A stretch of DNA of 64,000 bases, taken from NCBI GenBank assembly GCA_003993805.1, contig RSEF01000004.1, forward strand, positions 69,126,468 to 69,190,467. Direction: 5' to 3'. The stretch comes from Himantopus leucocephalus. Taxonomy: Eukaryota; Chordata; Aves; Charadriiformes; Recurvirostridae. The translations under genes and the position numbers were made by a program. The stretch's first letter is position 1, and every line of letters starts with the position of its first letter. Below are positions 51,365 through 63,668 of the stretch, one piece after another. The notes beneath the pieces are model-generated. The model saw only the letters and a program-made list of their open reading frames with translations. It searched no databases and was not told the origin of the DNA.

Positions 51365-51395
51365 GCTAACCTCTCTCTTATTTTGCCCTTCTTAG
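51365..51395 (+). other. Textbook 3' splice-site motif (branch point, Py tract, TTAG)
   Basis: TTGCTAAC, a near-ideal branch-point sequence, is followed by an almost pure pyrimidine tract and CTTAG, with AG at 51394-51395. An ATG in good Kozak context (A at -3, G at +4) at 51404 opens a 48-codon frame ending with TAA at 51548-51550. A donor-like GTAAGA begins at 51593. I do not recognise the short peptide. If used, the segment would be a terminal or non-coding exon. It could be cryptic. Confidence 0.25.
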
Positions 51396-54300
51396 GAATT
51401 AAAATGGAGGCTGCAATGATATGGCTTCAATTTAGTAGAGATGAGCACCCAGAAACTCTGCTTTTCTATAAGAGGCATCTCTCCACAGAAAGGATGGAAG
51501 AACCTAGCAATTTCATTTTCTTCGCTTTCTCCATCCTTGCTGAGATATAAACCCAGCAGCCAGATTTAATCCTTTCCCTTCTCCACAGCGATTGTAAGAA
51601 ATCTGTTATCTCATTGTTACTGACCTGAAAGCATAGCCTTATAAATAGAGAATATGGTAAATCCCATAAAGACTCTAAAATGGAAACCCAGCACAATGTC
51701 AAAGCGGTCAAAATTAAAATAATACGTTCCCAGTATGGCTTCAAAATAGCTATTTTGTTTCATAGTAATGATAAGCTTAGGAACAAGAGTATTTTATGTT
51801 TCCCTGTACTTTCATGGAAGCACTCAAAGCACTTTGCAGTTGTAAATTAAGCAGTGTTATAGATGGTGGGGGAAGGAAGTCACCATCTCGCAGATGCAGA
51901 AACAAAAATATGGAGGGGGGAATATAAATGTAACCCATGGTTAGAGGCAGAACTAGGAAGACAAGCACAATTTTTTGATTCATGTATCTAAATTCTGTGA
52001 GCTCGAGAGTCAGCCCTCACAACACATATTTTCATGTAGTTTCAGAAACTATTCTGCAACTACCTATGCTGTTATAAATCAGTGGTCATGGGAAAGGAAA
52101 TGAGATATTTGAGTTGGATTTCTGACTCTGCTATTGATTTGCTAGGTACCTATGTCTTAATGTAGCTCTGTAGTTTACTTGTCCTTTGTAAACTCATGCG
52201 CTGATATCCTTGGAAGAACTCGATAAATGCAAACAGGTTTCTTTCTCTCCTGAAGATGCTACCTGATAGCTCTCGCATCTCTGTGTGCAGGTTCTTCTGC
52301 TGCATCATGCTCCGGAACTGATGATTAAGAGCTGCATCCTGTTATTTTAGAAACCAATGGGATTTTTTCAGCAACTTTTGTTGGCTTTTTTTTCAGACCC
52401 TCAGGGTACAATGAGATAAGAAACAGCTTCACATATACCGTACAGGGCTGTTTGTAAAAAATATTACGGAAAGCCTCTTTGCAGCATGCAGAGTGATCCG
52501 ATTTCTTTATTGTGGACACGAGGGATCATGCTAGTCTGCATATATTGAATACTTCTACATTTTTGCTAGCTATTATAGGCCTTGGCACAGCACACGTCTC
52601 ACCTTTGTCCTAGGATGTCTAGGTTAGGTCTGATGAATTATGCCTCTTCATGTCATAGAAACGAAGACTTGAACGACTGGCTCAGATGTAGTCATGAACA
52701 CTGTATGCCATCAAAGTTAGATTACTCCAGCCAGCTCCACTCCTGAATGGCATAGCTTACTTTTGGAAAACTGTTTTATCTATAGGTCTTGGCCAGAGGA
52801 GTTTGAATCCTTTTTCCCTCCTTTTAGTGAATTTACCTTAGCTGAAGTGCCAGGGCAAAACCTTCAATAAAACATATTAGCAGTCTGTATCAAGCATTGT
52901 TTCCCACAGAATGCAAAGAAAATTAGTTCAATCTGAACAGAATGACTATATTCCCCATGCTTTATAACATTTATAATACTGCACTTTCACCAAGCAATGA
53001 TTTAATAACCCAAGCAGGCTTGGGCTTTTTTTCATGTCAGCCTTTTGTGTGAAGAGCCACTGAAACCTTTCCTTTCTTTCCTCTTTTCCTGCTCTATTAA
53101 TTTCCAGGGTATTGCATCCTTGATCTTAGAAATATTTCCAAAAAAAGCAATGTAGCAGAATTCCCTGTAGTGAGTCTTCAGTGAAACCTTCCTGTTCTAG
53201 TCACCACAGTTCCTAATTAGAAATAAAACAATCTGTTTCACTTTCATTAATTTTTCAGTGCAGTGTTCTTGCTCTGCTCTTTATACATAGTGCACTCTCT
53301 GAAGTTTCATGGTTTTATGATGACAAATACTATTTCAGTGAAAGGCTTGCAGTTTTTTTCTGAAATGTAGCTCTATTCTTCAAGCTTCAGAAATAACTCC
53401 CCACATGCTTTTAGACATTCTAGTAATCACTTTGCTGTGTTAATGATGTTGGATTTAGAAATGGTCCAAAAAGACAAATATCATGTATGGATGTAATGAG
53501 ACTGGAATTTTGAAAGAGAATCTTAATTATTTGATTATATTCTAAGAGAACTGAGAGACAACTCCTGTGTTAGAAAGGTTTTGCTAGAAAAAGCAGAATC
53601 AGAGGTAAGGATGACTAATGCTGTTCACAAAATCAGTGTGTTCCATTGTTCGACACTCTGCATGTGTCACAGAGAGTTCAGATCTAAGCAATAGGTTTCC
53701 ATTATGGTGTTGCAAACCATGCCTTAGTCATGGCGTTTCTTTTCAAAGGAATGAGAATAACTTGTCTATATCAAGAGCTAAGGTACCTCTAATAAGCTTT
53801 TTTGTTGCTTTAAAATCCCTTTCATCAAGTACTGGGCACGCTAAGGACATTTGGATTTCTGTGTTTGAGCAACAGAAAGAATGAAAATAAGTAAAGAAAC
53901 GGTATATACCTGTTACGAGATTTTTCAGGTTTTCCTTGTTGCAGATGGTAAGTTTGATATGAAAACACATGATAGCTGTAATCTAAAAAGTCAATTATCT
54001 GTCTAGACATAATAAATTTCACCTTGCACATCCAAAGTAGCAAGCCACTTTGGACCTCAAATGGAACTCTTCCTATTGACTTAAGTGGTCAATGGATCAG
54101 GCATTTTGTACATTTTCCCCCAGTTTCTTTAAATATCAGCAGAAAAAAAAAAATAATTGTCTCTCCACAGCATGAATAATCTTTCTTGCTTGGAACTGAT
54201 GAGGAAAATATTGATCTTATAATTTCAGAAATAGCAAGAACGGAGAAAAGCTTCCACAGTCACTGAGAGATCGATGGCCTTGGCCTCTGCTGGGTTCTCT

Positions 54301-55988
54301 GTATCCTCTTCGGGACTAGCTCACTCTTTGTGAAGCAGGTCCTGCTTTCTGACTATTCTTATATGGTTCACTCTTTTTTTGCCTTTCTGTCACTTTCTTT
54401 TTGGCCCTTGTCTTTTCATGTGACCTTCCCCAGCGTTGTTAGCTGAGAATTTTAAGGAAGTTGGGTTTTAAATTCAGAGAGGTTTGAGCACCAGGCAGCT
54501 ATGAACATCTCAGTTCGTGAGATAGTTCTGCATTTTTTCACACTTCTCTTAACTCATTGGAATTATTGGTGTATTTGCCCTTTTATTCAGCAGACACTTT
54601 ACATATATTGAAGATGCATAAAAATGTTAGAATTCAAATACCTCTCTTTACTACCGCAGGAAATTTGAATGATGCTTAATATAATATGTTCAGTAATTGT
54701 TGTGTAAAGCAAAAATAATACATATTTCATCTTTTTGCTAGTGTATTTAAAAGCAGATTGCAGTAAACAACTAGCAGCCGGTGAATTAAGTGTTGTGATT
54801 TCTTTGGCTTTGGCTGAGAACACGTATTTTCTTCGTAGCTGTCAAATGTTCATTTCATGCCCTTCTCTAGATTCTATAAAGAGAAACGGTGGAACCAATT
54901 TAAATTAAATTATTTTTTGGAGGAAAAATATATACTGCATTTGATTTGACAGCTTGTAGAATAAGTTTCGAGCTTATGGGATTCCAAATACTTGAGTTTT
55001 AATGCCTGTAAAATAGGGAATTTGTAGTGGAAACAACCATGGCGCCAGAAATACTGCAGTGATGTTGCTGGTAGGACTGTAACTAACTGAAAGATGTAAC
55101 ATAACGCACTGATACATTATCGTGAAAGTACTGTGAACTTGTGACCAGCTTGTTTTTGAAATTATGTTGTTGAAACCTGACTCTATTCAAGAAAATCGTG
55201 GAACGTGTATCAAGAGATCTTTTTTTTCTCTTGATCTCCTAGTATTTGGGGATGTTCTTTTGAGCTAGAAATAATTGCCCTAGCTCCCGGAATGTCTGCA
55301 GAAAACCAGACAAATGAGTATCCAGTAGCTTTGGACTTCTAGCTTTCTCGTAAAAAAAAAAGTTGTCTCTGATAGATACAGCCCGACCAAGGTTGACTGC
55401 AGCAGATTTAATTTGATCTTTCAAGCACGGATTAAAAATACTGTTCTTGTTCCAGTTAGAACATTACCACTTAAGTTTCAATACAAAAGGGGCTTTTTCA
55501 TCATCCCGAAGCATGCACTCTCAAGCATTTTAACTGACAGCGTTTTAGTATTTGCATTATCTTTTCCTGCTTGTGCATTTTTCACCAGTGACAGATGATA
55601 AGAGTTTATGTGAGCAAAGATCTGCAGTAACATCAAGAAAAGGCTTCATATTCCATATTACTGGGGACTGCAGAAGAAATTGGTGATGGCTAGAAATTGC
55701 ATTAAAAATTATTGCGTTTTCCATAAGTGAGCATTTTTGCATATTTGGCTGATGCTGCTGTTTTGCGAGGAGGCATGCAGCATCAATCTTGTTTTAACAT
55801 TAAAGCCAAAGTTGTAGAGAGTTGTAAAACATTCTCCAAGTATTCACAGACCTTAGGGGATAATTTTGCATGGATTAAATGTAGATTTAGAAACTCATCC
55901 TGTCTGTGTCAGTAGAAGTAAGCACACAGATGTAAGATCAATTATTTGAAAGGAAATAAGGTGACTAAGGATGGACCCTAAATTGATT

Positions 55989-56384
55989 CGTGCCTTGGGT
56001 AGCTCTGCTGACACCCATGATGGCGCAGAGTTCTGGCAGCGGTATCCAAAGAACGCAGCAGCATTCTGCAGTGGGCATGGCTTCGTGCTTCGAGCTCACG
56101 TAATAATGCTGGCTTTGATAGTGGGTTCATGCTGTACTGGCTGCCTGAGGGGCCGCTGCATGCTGCCGTTGTGCACCACGTAAAGGCAGACGGATCAAAC
56201 TGCGGAGGTATTCTGAGCATTGGGCAGTGTGTTGTGAGACGCCAAGTGTCTTCAGTTATCTGGCTCGGTTGGTATTCCACTCCCGTTTCTGTGCAATCAG
56301 CCGGACGGGTGGGAAACGGGTGAAAGTGGCCAGTCAGTCTAAAGGCATCGGCTGTATATTGCAGAGCACTGCTATATTTCACCG
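55989..56384. other. CpG-richest patch of the window
   Basis: I count 20 CpG in about 396 bp, in otherwise CpG-poor DNA. Both strands are open over much of it: 55978-56382 - (134 codons), 55971-56183 + and 56129-56323 +. None of the products is recognisable. The minus-strand frame covers the patch almost exactly, which may be GC-driven or may be a decayed coding segment. A conserved regulatory element is an equally good reading. Confidence 0.4.
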
Positions 56385-57158
56385 AATTTATTAGGCATTA
56401 AAATTCCAATATCTCATGCCTGTGGAAAAGATTGTACTGCGAGCTAAAACAGCACTGTATGAAGATTGCTTTCAGAATATGAAATGCTAATAATTTACCC
56501 CTCATAACAGATCCCTTTGTGGGCTGTAATGTCGAGTCCCACTAATCAAAAACGGTTTATCGTAGAAGCATCAGATCTGTCAGAGAAGTCATCAGTGTGA
56601 TTGTACGGCTAAATTGTCGGGCCTGCAGAGAACTTTGTATGCACAAGCGGACGCTTGCTCTTAACTTTTAAAGCCTTGATCCAAAATCCATTGTACTCAA
56701 TGAAAGAGCCCTTGCAGCCTTCTGTGAGTGGTTGAAGACAGCGCTCAATGTGTGTCTGATAAACTCTGTTCCTGGCAGAGGTGCCTGTGGCAATGGATCA
56801 CTGAAAAGATTTGTTTCCTGCCCAGACAGAAAGTTTTCTATACACAAATTGAGGTCAACCGTCTGAAGTTGGTTACCTGTAGTTTTGTCTAGAGCGTTAA
56901 CTCTGTGTGATTGGGATGGTCTACAGCAACAAGTAGAGCAATGCAGTAGGAGCAGGTCTGTAGAGCAGAAGAATTGATCTTGAGGATCTGACGTTTATGC
57001 GATATGCATTTCAGCAGTCTTAGATCAAATTAACTCAAGCCTGTCCCGTGGGTGAGAGTGCACTGGGTGTGCTCCTAGACTTCTGTCTCCTCACTTAGTT
57101 GGACTGGAAAGGATCCAAATGCTCTCTGAGACCACTCTGTTGTACAAACTGAGATATA

Positions 57159-57402
57159 GCCAGGCGAGGTTTAGGTTGGATATTAGGAAAAATTTTTTCG
57201 CTGAAAGGGTTATCCAACATTGAAATAGGCTGCCCAGGGAGGTGGTGGATGCGCCATCCCTGGAGGTGTTTAAAAAAAGGGGTAGACGTGGTACTTGGGG
57301 ATATGGTTTGGAAGTGGTTTTGTCAGGTTAGGTTAATGGTTGGACTCGATGATCTGAAAGGTCCCTTCCAACCTTAACGATTCTATGATTCTATGATTCT
57401 AT
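57159..57402 (+). mobile_element. CR1 LINE 3' end (about 244 bp), different subfamily
   Basis: The element runs from AGGTTTAGGTTGGATATTAG through CTGCCCAGGGAGGTGGTGGA to GGTCCCTTCCAACC and then three ATTCTATG-type units (57380-57402). Its internal sequence before the 3' end (GTACTTGGGGATATGGTTTG) differs from the 22.4 and 63.7 kb copies, so it derives from another CR1 subfamily. It is 5'-truncated with no reverse-transcriptase domain. Frameshifts and a short A run interrupt the coding-derived part. Confidence 0.96.
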
Positions 57403-60400
57403 ATGATACATGGGGAAAGTGGGAGATATGCCTGAAAAGCGCATTCCTGATGCCGAAACTCTTCTTTGGTGCATTTAGCGTTGGATTGATTTGAATTGTT
57501 ACTTGACTGAACAAGTCAGGTCTCAAGATCAAAATAATTGATTAAAAAGGGCAGATAAAAAAATAGCCATTTGATTTACAGATTATGAAATTTTACTCAG
57601 AATTCTCAGGAAATGATTTCTGTAATAGTTTCCGATTCTCTCAGTTTGTGGAGAGTATTCATCTTACTATAGGTGCTGGCAACACATATTGCAGGTATAT
57701 GTATTCCCATTTAAATAAGAAATCTGAGGATGATGCCAGATGGGAACACTCTTTAAGGCACATGGGCAATGAAATCTGAGAACAAAGGAACTGAGTTTAT
57801 CTGGATATTGAGAAGAAGTACTTGGGAGAAATTTAGTGTGTTTGTAATGTGAACAAGTGGGCTAAGAAACGTTCAGTCGTACTGTTTATTTGTTTTTCTT
57901 CCTGACCTAAAAAATTATGATCCCATTTCTCAGCTTCAGTGTAATCTGACAGTAGTTGAGGTGTTTCAAAGATGCAAAGTCCCTACAAATTCTGTGAAAA
58001 TGTGATCTTGGGTAGCAGAAAGAGATGCTATCTAAGCTGGGGGAAGGCTGCAACTGAGCCCTCATTAAACAACAGAGAATCCACACCAGAGGAAAGCAGG
58101 AGCTATTTTGACCTAGGACGCATAGGAAAATCCAACCAGACATAACAAAATGGTCATCAGTTGTTCTATTAAACATGAAAATTTAATTTACATTAAGGTT
58201 TTTGTTGTCATCTTTTACTGTGAAAGACTAAAATTAAGAAGTTGGATTGAGGCTTTGTATTAGCCAGTAGCACTAGGCTATCTGTTCTCACTGATTTGAA
58301 TGAAAGCAAGATTGTTGCATTTTACTGTTCTGTAATTTCTAGCCTATTTGTTTTTGTGGTTCACTGAAGCAAATACACAAGAGAAAGACAACTTAGTTAC
58401 TGAAGCCATGTGTAAAGCACAGTACCAGTAATCAGGAGCTGGAGTGATGCTGTAACTGAAATTTATTATTGTTGAGAGATGCTGGGTGATGCTATTGCAG
58501 GCTTGCTGTTTCTTTTATCTACCCGTAGCAGCAATGTTCATTTGAAAAGAAGTGTTTAATGCCATCAGTGGTCACTTGACAACTCTGCTCTGCGTGAGTC
58601 TCGGAGTCAGTTTTAGGAACAGCAGGTTAAATGTTCGCATTTGCAGACGTTGCTGGATAGTGCCAGCTTTCCAGAACTCCTGCAGTCTGAAGAGGTTTAC
58701 TTTCTACTTCACCACAAGGCTCTCCAGCCACCACGTAGTTCTCATTGATCTCTTTGGGAAATGTCTTATTCAGGCATCCTTATTTCATTTCCCTAACAGT
58801 TGTTGGCTGCTTTCCCTAACTAGTGAAAATACATATTCACCAAAAAAATTTAGTATGGAAAGAATCATAAGAATGACTTCTGGCTGGAATGACATTGCCT
58901 TTACAGCTTGATTTATTAAATGCTCTGAGATGTCAACTTAGGAAGCTGAAAAGAACATCTTCTGTAATAATATATGTTCTTACAAGATAGCATTAAAGTG
59001 TCTGCCCAGCTGGGGAACATTGTACATTTGTAACTATGCAAAGCTGCCTTCCCAAACACGTACCTGTCTATTTCCTATCACAGCACAGGAACAGATGAAG
59101 GGCATTTACCTCATTTTGCTTTTAGGCATAGACTCTCAAGATCTCAACTTTCCCACTCGTTCCTTGGAAGAGGTTACCATCTGTAAAGGAATTAATTTTT
59201 CTTCTAAGTATTGTGGTTTATAACTTCTCAGCAAGCAGGTGGCTAACACTTCACCTCACAGTTTGCTTTATTTGCTTTATTTCACTAAAATATGGCTCCT
59301 CACTTGGGTACTCATCTGAAAATTATACCTAGGTCTGAATAGATCTATAAATATGAGAAAGTTACGGCACTGCCCAATATTTAGAATCAGTATTAGTTTA
59401 GGCTAGTTTGGACTGTGTGTCATAAAACTCTCAATGATAATAAACATCTGGTGGTCCTGATTCTTATCTAACCTATTTTGATTTTGCAGCAGCTCCCTGA
59501 CTTGAGCAGAATAAATTCTGATTTATACCATTATGACAGCAGACTTAGGGCTTCTGTGGATGATCTTAATTTAGTTAAATTAAAATGAAATTAACTAAAA
59601 CCAGTTCTGGCGTTGTTTTATCAGCATACTGCATGCACAGTACTATTCTGTGTTACAGAGTAAATTTCATACTGAACCAAAAGAATGCAGTTCCATTGGT
59701 TTGAGCAGAGAAATGTTGCTTAGCCTAGAGTTTAACTTGGTTAACATGGAAAGCAGTGTAAAATTTCAGATACTTTGTGGACATTAGAAATTCCTTCCGT
59801 TGCAGTGTGTGCACATGCAAGGACATGCAGCTGAGCTGACTTCATCTTGTGCAAGTCGTGGTGAAGAAAATTTATCCTTTTGCTACCAGTTTTCAAGGTT
59901 TTATGTATTCAAGTAGTTCTACAGAAGCTGGTCGTGCCATTTTTTATTAAGGGCTTCAGAAGTATCCCATTATGCTCTCAGTAGCTCTTTGTTGCGGGCA
60001 AGAATCATCTTCATTTTAGGGGAGAAAACTGAGACAGATATTTCAATTTTCTGAAGAGCAGAGAAGTCTCTTCTTTATTAAAAGAGAAGTCCCTGCTTGA
60101 TTAAGTAATAAGAGATGTTGCTAAACTTTCTCATTCATAGGCTCAGCATGTTTTAAAAGTTAAATATTCTTTAAGCGTTGTTCCCTGTTCGCAAACATCA
60201 AGCCCATCCATACATAGGGAAGAAACTAAGGGCTCGATTGTACAGGGTGCCGTAAAGAAGATGACTTTCCTTAAACTCTGCCTTGGGTGGTAGGATGATA
60301 TCTGCACTGGACGTAACAGCGTCTCCCTGGCGAACAGCAGAAACTTATATGCTTATAACTTATATATAGGATATGACAGCAACAGAAGGATAAACTAGAT

Positions 60401-60471
60401 GTGCTGACTCATTTTTCCTCTCCATTGCCAGTCATGGGGTAGAGTGCTAAATGTTGAACTCACAAAAATAC
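57403..60471. other. Unique AT-rich DNA, no gene recognised
   Basis: No supported gene or repeat in about 3 kb. The 119-codon frame at 58552-58911 + is not recognisable. Confidence 0.6.
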
Positions 60472-61366
60472 GAGTGTCTGAAATCCAAGTGCTACGTGCT
60501 GTAAAACACTCACTGACTTTAGTTATTCTTTAGTTGAAGATGGAGAAAGATAGGAGGAGATTTGATTTAGAATAGTTGAAACTAGATAGACTTAATAGAC
60601 TTCTGTTTATCTTTAATCTACAGGACTCTTGTTAGCGGAGAAATATGAAGTATTTTATTTGCATTTTAAAAATCCTGGTAGTGCCTATGTAAAGATAATT
60701 ATGTTCACTTCGTGTTGTATTCCATTTCATGGATTGGAATATACTGGCAATAGTCGGCCTTTGGTCAGTATATGTGTCTACAGGATGGATATTCCCAGAT
60801 TTGATGTTGATTCGCTGTCGCAGATCTTCCCATGCCTTATTTCTCCCTGCATCTATGAAATGGGGATAGTGGAAGAAAGACTTTTTTAAAGAGTTCTGAG
60901 ATTGCTGATAAATGGTATGTAGTATACGAGTAAATACTGCAGTCTTGTGCCGGATGCTGTTGCCCTTATACCTATTGAATATTCTCCAAGGTTTGGAACA
61001 GTTGTATTTAGATTTTGAGCAATGTAACAAGACTTTTTTTCACTGTAAGGCAGGTTTTGAACTAACAAAGTCCCAGAGTGCTCAACAATTGGCCAATTAT
61101 TTTATTTAGTTTAAATCAAGGTTTTATACCAGGTATTTGGATTTTATTTTGCTTGTAAGTTTTATTTAATTTAAGTGTTTTTCTGAGTCCACAGAGGTTA
61201 TTCATTTTGTATGGGTGAATAAAAACTTCCAGTCAGCAAAGCATGAGTGATTAAAATCCAAATGCTACGCTCTAAAGTCTTCAGTGAAACGATTGAGTTC
61301 TTCATTAGTTGAAGAGGGAGAATGATAGATAAAGATAAGGTTTAAAAAAGATAAAACTTGATAAAC
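60472..61366 (+). repeat. Diverged direct repeats flanking a 650-bp segment
   Basis: About 120 bp at 60472-60591 aligns with 61245-61366 in the same orientation. Shared landmarks in order are GAGTG, AATCCAA(G/A)TGCTACG, a TTAGTTGAAGA block and GGAGAA(A/T)GATAG. Similarity is clear but imperfect, with small indels. I see no strong continuation downstream of either copy, so this looks like two dispersed copies of one unit, not a simple tandem repeat. The interval between them (60592-61244) contains a 132-codon minus-strand frame (60632-61030) that I do not recognise. Possible readings are an old element with short terminal repeats, two copies of an unlisted short repeat, or an eroded local duplication. 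Confidence 0.6.
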
Positions 61367-63668
61367 AGACGTCCGTGATTTGAAATGTCTTGATGTGAAT
61401 TCAGATACAAGTTTGTTCTTTTACCTGCAAGTGTAAATGATAGATAAGCATGTTTTTATCAGTGAATTTTGCTTAATTGCTTTCTGATGTCATCAAATAC
61501 CACTGCTTAACTAAATCTATTCCTATCAAAAGATAGATTGTAATCACAGCATCTCCTCTACTTTTAACTGCCAAAAAAAAGACGTTAGAGATTCTTTTAT
61601 TTTTGTCTTTGAAATTTGTATTGGAGTAAATAAAGTCCACAGTCATACAGGGGTTATATTTTGAAGTTATTTTTTATTGAATTTAGGGTGGAAGGTAGCT
61701 GTAATCCCTGCTGCTATGTATTTATTTAAGAATTTCAATTTTTCTCTTCAAAGATGCTTACAAGTGCTCGTTACCACTGTGGCAAACACAATTTTCCAGA
61801 TTTATTTTATACTATCTACCTGCAGTTCTGTGACTTAAAAGAGAACCTGATTCTAACCGGATGTTTAAGTCGGCAGTGATTTCCACTCAGGATGGGAGAG
61901 CTGATCAAAGATAAAGCTGATGTTGGCATGAATGGAAGAGTCTTGCCATGAATATGATAATCCAAGAATACAAAAGTGTGACCAAACGTGCTAGATAGAG
62001 GTTGCAACTTTAATTCATTTAAACAGTCTTTGGATATGTTAATCAAGACTGGTTTTCCCATATTTAGCTTGAGTGTATCAACTCATGTAAAATTTATAGT
62101 TTTCCTGTTCTTCCCCCCATAACCCTACCACAAAGAGAGAGAAGGAACTGATGCAGAAGCATTAAGCATTTTTGCATGCAGGCAGTAGCTTCTCTTAGCA
62201 AGCAAGAGGTAATATTTTGCTGGCACACAGGTGGGAATTCTGTTGTGATTGATGGCTTCTGGTTGAAAATTTCTTGCTATTTTGCAAGATCATAAAATTT
62301 CTAAATACACTTTTCTTAGAAGCAATTCTGAGGTTTATTGCAGTTTTTCTATTAAAATAAAAGAGCACTAACCATTCCAATGGGTGGGATGCTTGCATAA
62401 AATGTGATAAAAGCAAGTTTGAGTGCTTACCTTGTCTATGCTAGATCAGCGATGAACCTTGTTCTCTGTGTTTTGGGTGAATGTCCTGACTGTCGTGTTC
62501 ACATCTATGATGTGGTCACTCATGTTCTCGAATGAAAATGCAGATGGTCTGAGTTTCATGCAAAAAGAGAACGGGAAAATCTCTGAGGTCCCAGAAAGCT
62601 CCTGAGTATGCAGGGAAGTTCATGGGGTGGTGATCTCCCTGTTGGGAGATCAGCCCATGGAGCCTGCTCCTTCCCCATCTTTGCTGCGGTTGTTAAAACT
62701 CAGAAGTAAAAGGACCAAGACAGTGAGAAAGGCTCTGACACTGGAGAATGTTGAAATTCAAAGGGATGGTGAAATCTTTCTTTTACTCCTCCTCTCCATT
62801 CTTCTTAAGCAGAAAGACAGAAAAAAACCCTCGGCATTTGTGAAGCCAGCTTGTTCCAGTCATTTATTACTCAACCAGTGAGGAGATGTTTCCTACTTTG
62901 TGTTTTGCAGGGTTGAAACATGCCCTGTATATCTAGCAGACACCAGAATAGTGGGTTTTAATTAAAGGATTCTGGAACTTTATAGGTAAAGTTAGACCCA
63001 TTTCTTCATAGTGCTATGATTCAGTTGAAAAAGCTAGGACTGGAAATGATGAGCAAGTAGTAAAAATTTCCACTAACTACACAATAACAAGAAAGATCTG
63101 TATCATTTTTACATTAGTGAATCTTAGGTTGTCATAAAGAAAAAATAATTGCATTAAAATCTCAGCTATTACATTTAGGAAATAATCTTGCAATAGAAAA
63201 GGAGGAAACAGTAAAGGTTTTGTGAAGCAGGTACAATTTACTGTATAGTTCCTGGAAAACAGATTAGGTTTTTTTTAAAATATATATTAAGGTGCTTTTT
63301 TTTCAACCCCAGCATATAATGTAGCAAGAGTATAATGCTAACTAACATCCTGGGCATTATAAAATTTGGAATCTGCTTGCCACTGCATAATTTCACACAG
63401 CAAAGGGAAATCAGGAGGGATTAGTTCAGTCCCTTTAATTTAGACTTGAAAGGTTGTTGCCAATGTCCCCTGTCAGCCAGCCTCTCCTTATTCTTTACCC
63501 ATGGGAGAGAGCTGCAAGCAAAAAACACCTGGCTACCTTCCTTCCTTCCTTCCTTTCACAAGCCTGTACACTATTTGATGTGGCACCAACGTGTCCACGT
63601 AAAATGGCATGTGGTAAGGAAACAAAGTCTAACGTATCCGGAGCTGCTGCTCTTTGTTTAAGGTTATT
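61367..63668. other. Unique AT-rich DNA, no gene recognised
   Basis: No supported gene. A short (CCTT)n tract lies near 63.54 kb. Other frames are short and unrecognised. Confidence 0.6.
63536..63557 (+). repeat. (CCTT)n tetranucleotide microsatellite
   Basis: About five CCTT units, nearly pure. This is a likely length-polymorphic microsatellite. Confidence 0.93.

Larger units (their letters stand above)
44541..57158. other. Mostly unique DNA, no gene recognised
   Basis: About 12.6 kb without a recognised gene or transposable element. It contains two CpG-richer patches (44.8-45.2 and 56.0-56.4 kb), an A13 run at 46467-46479, short tandem duplications near 48.1 and 49.0 kb, a G-quadruplex motif at 49.59 kb and a good 3' splice-site motif at 51.39 kb, all listed separately. 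The longest frame of the whole window, 44725-45207 + (160 codons), lies here, but I recognise no domain in it. Confidence 0.55.
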
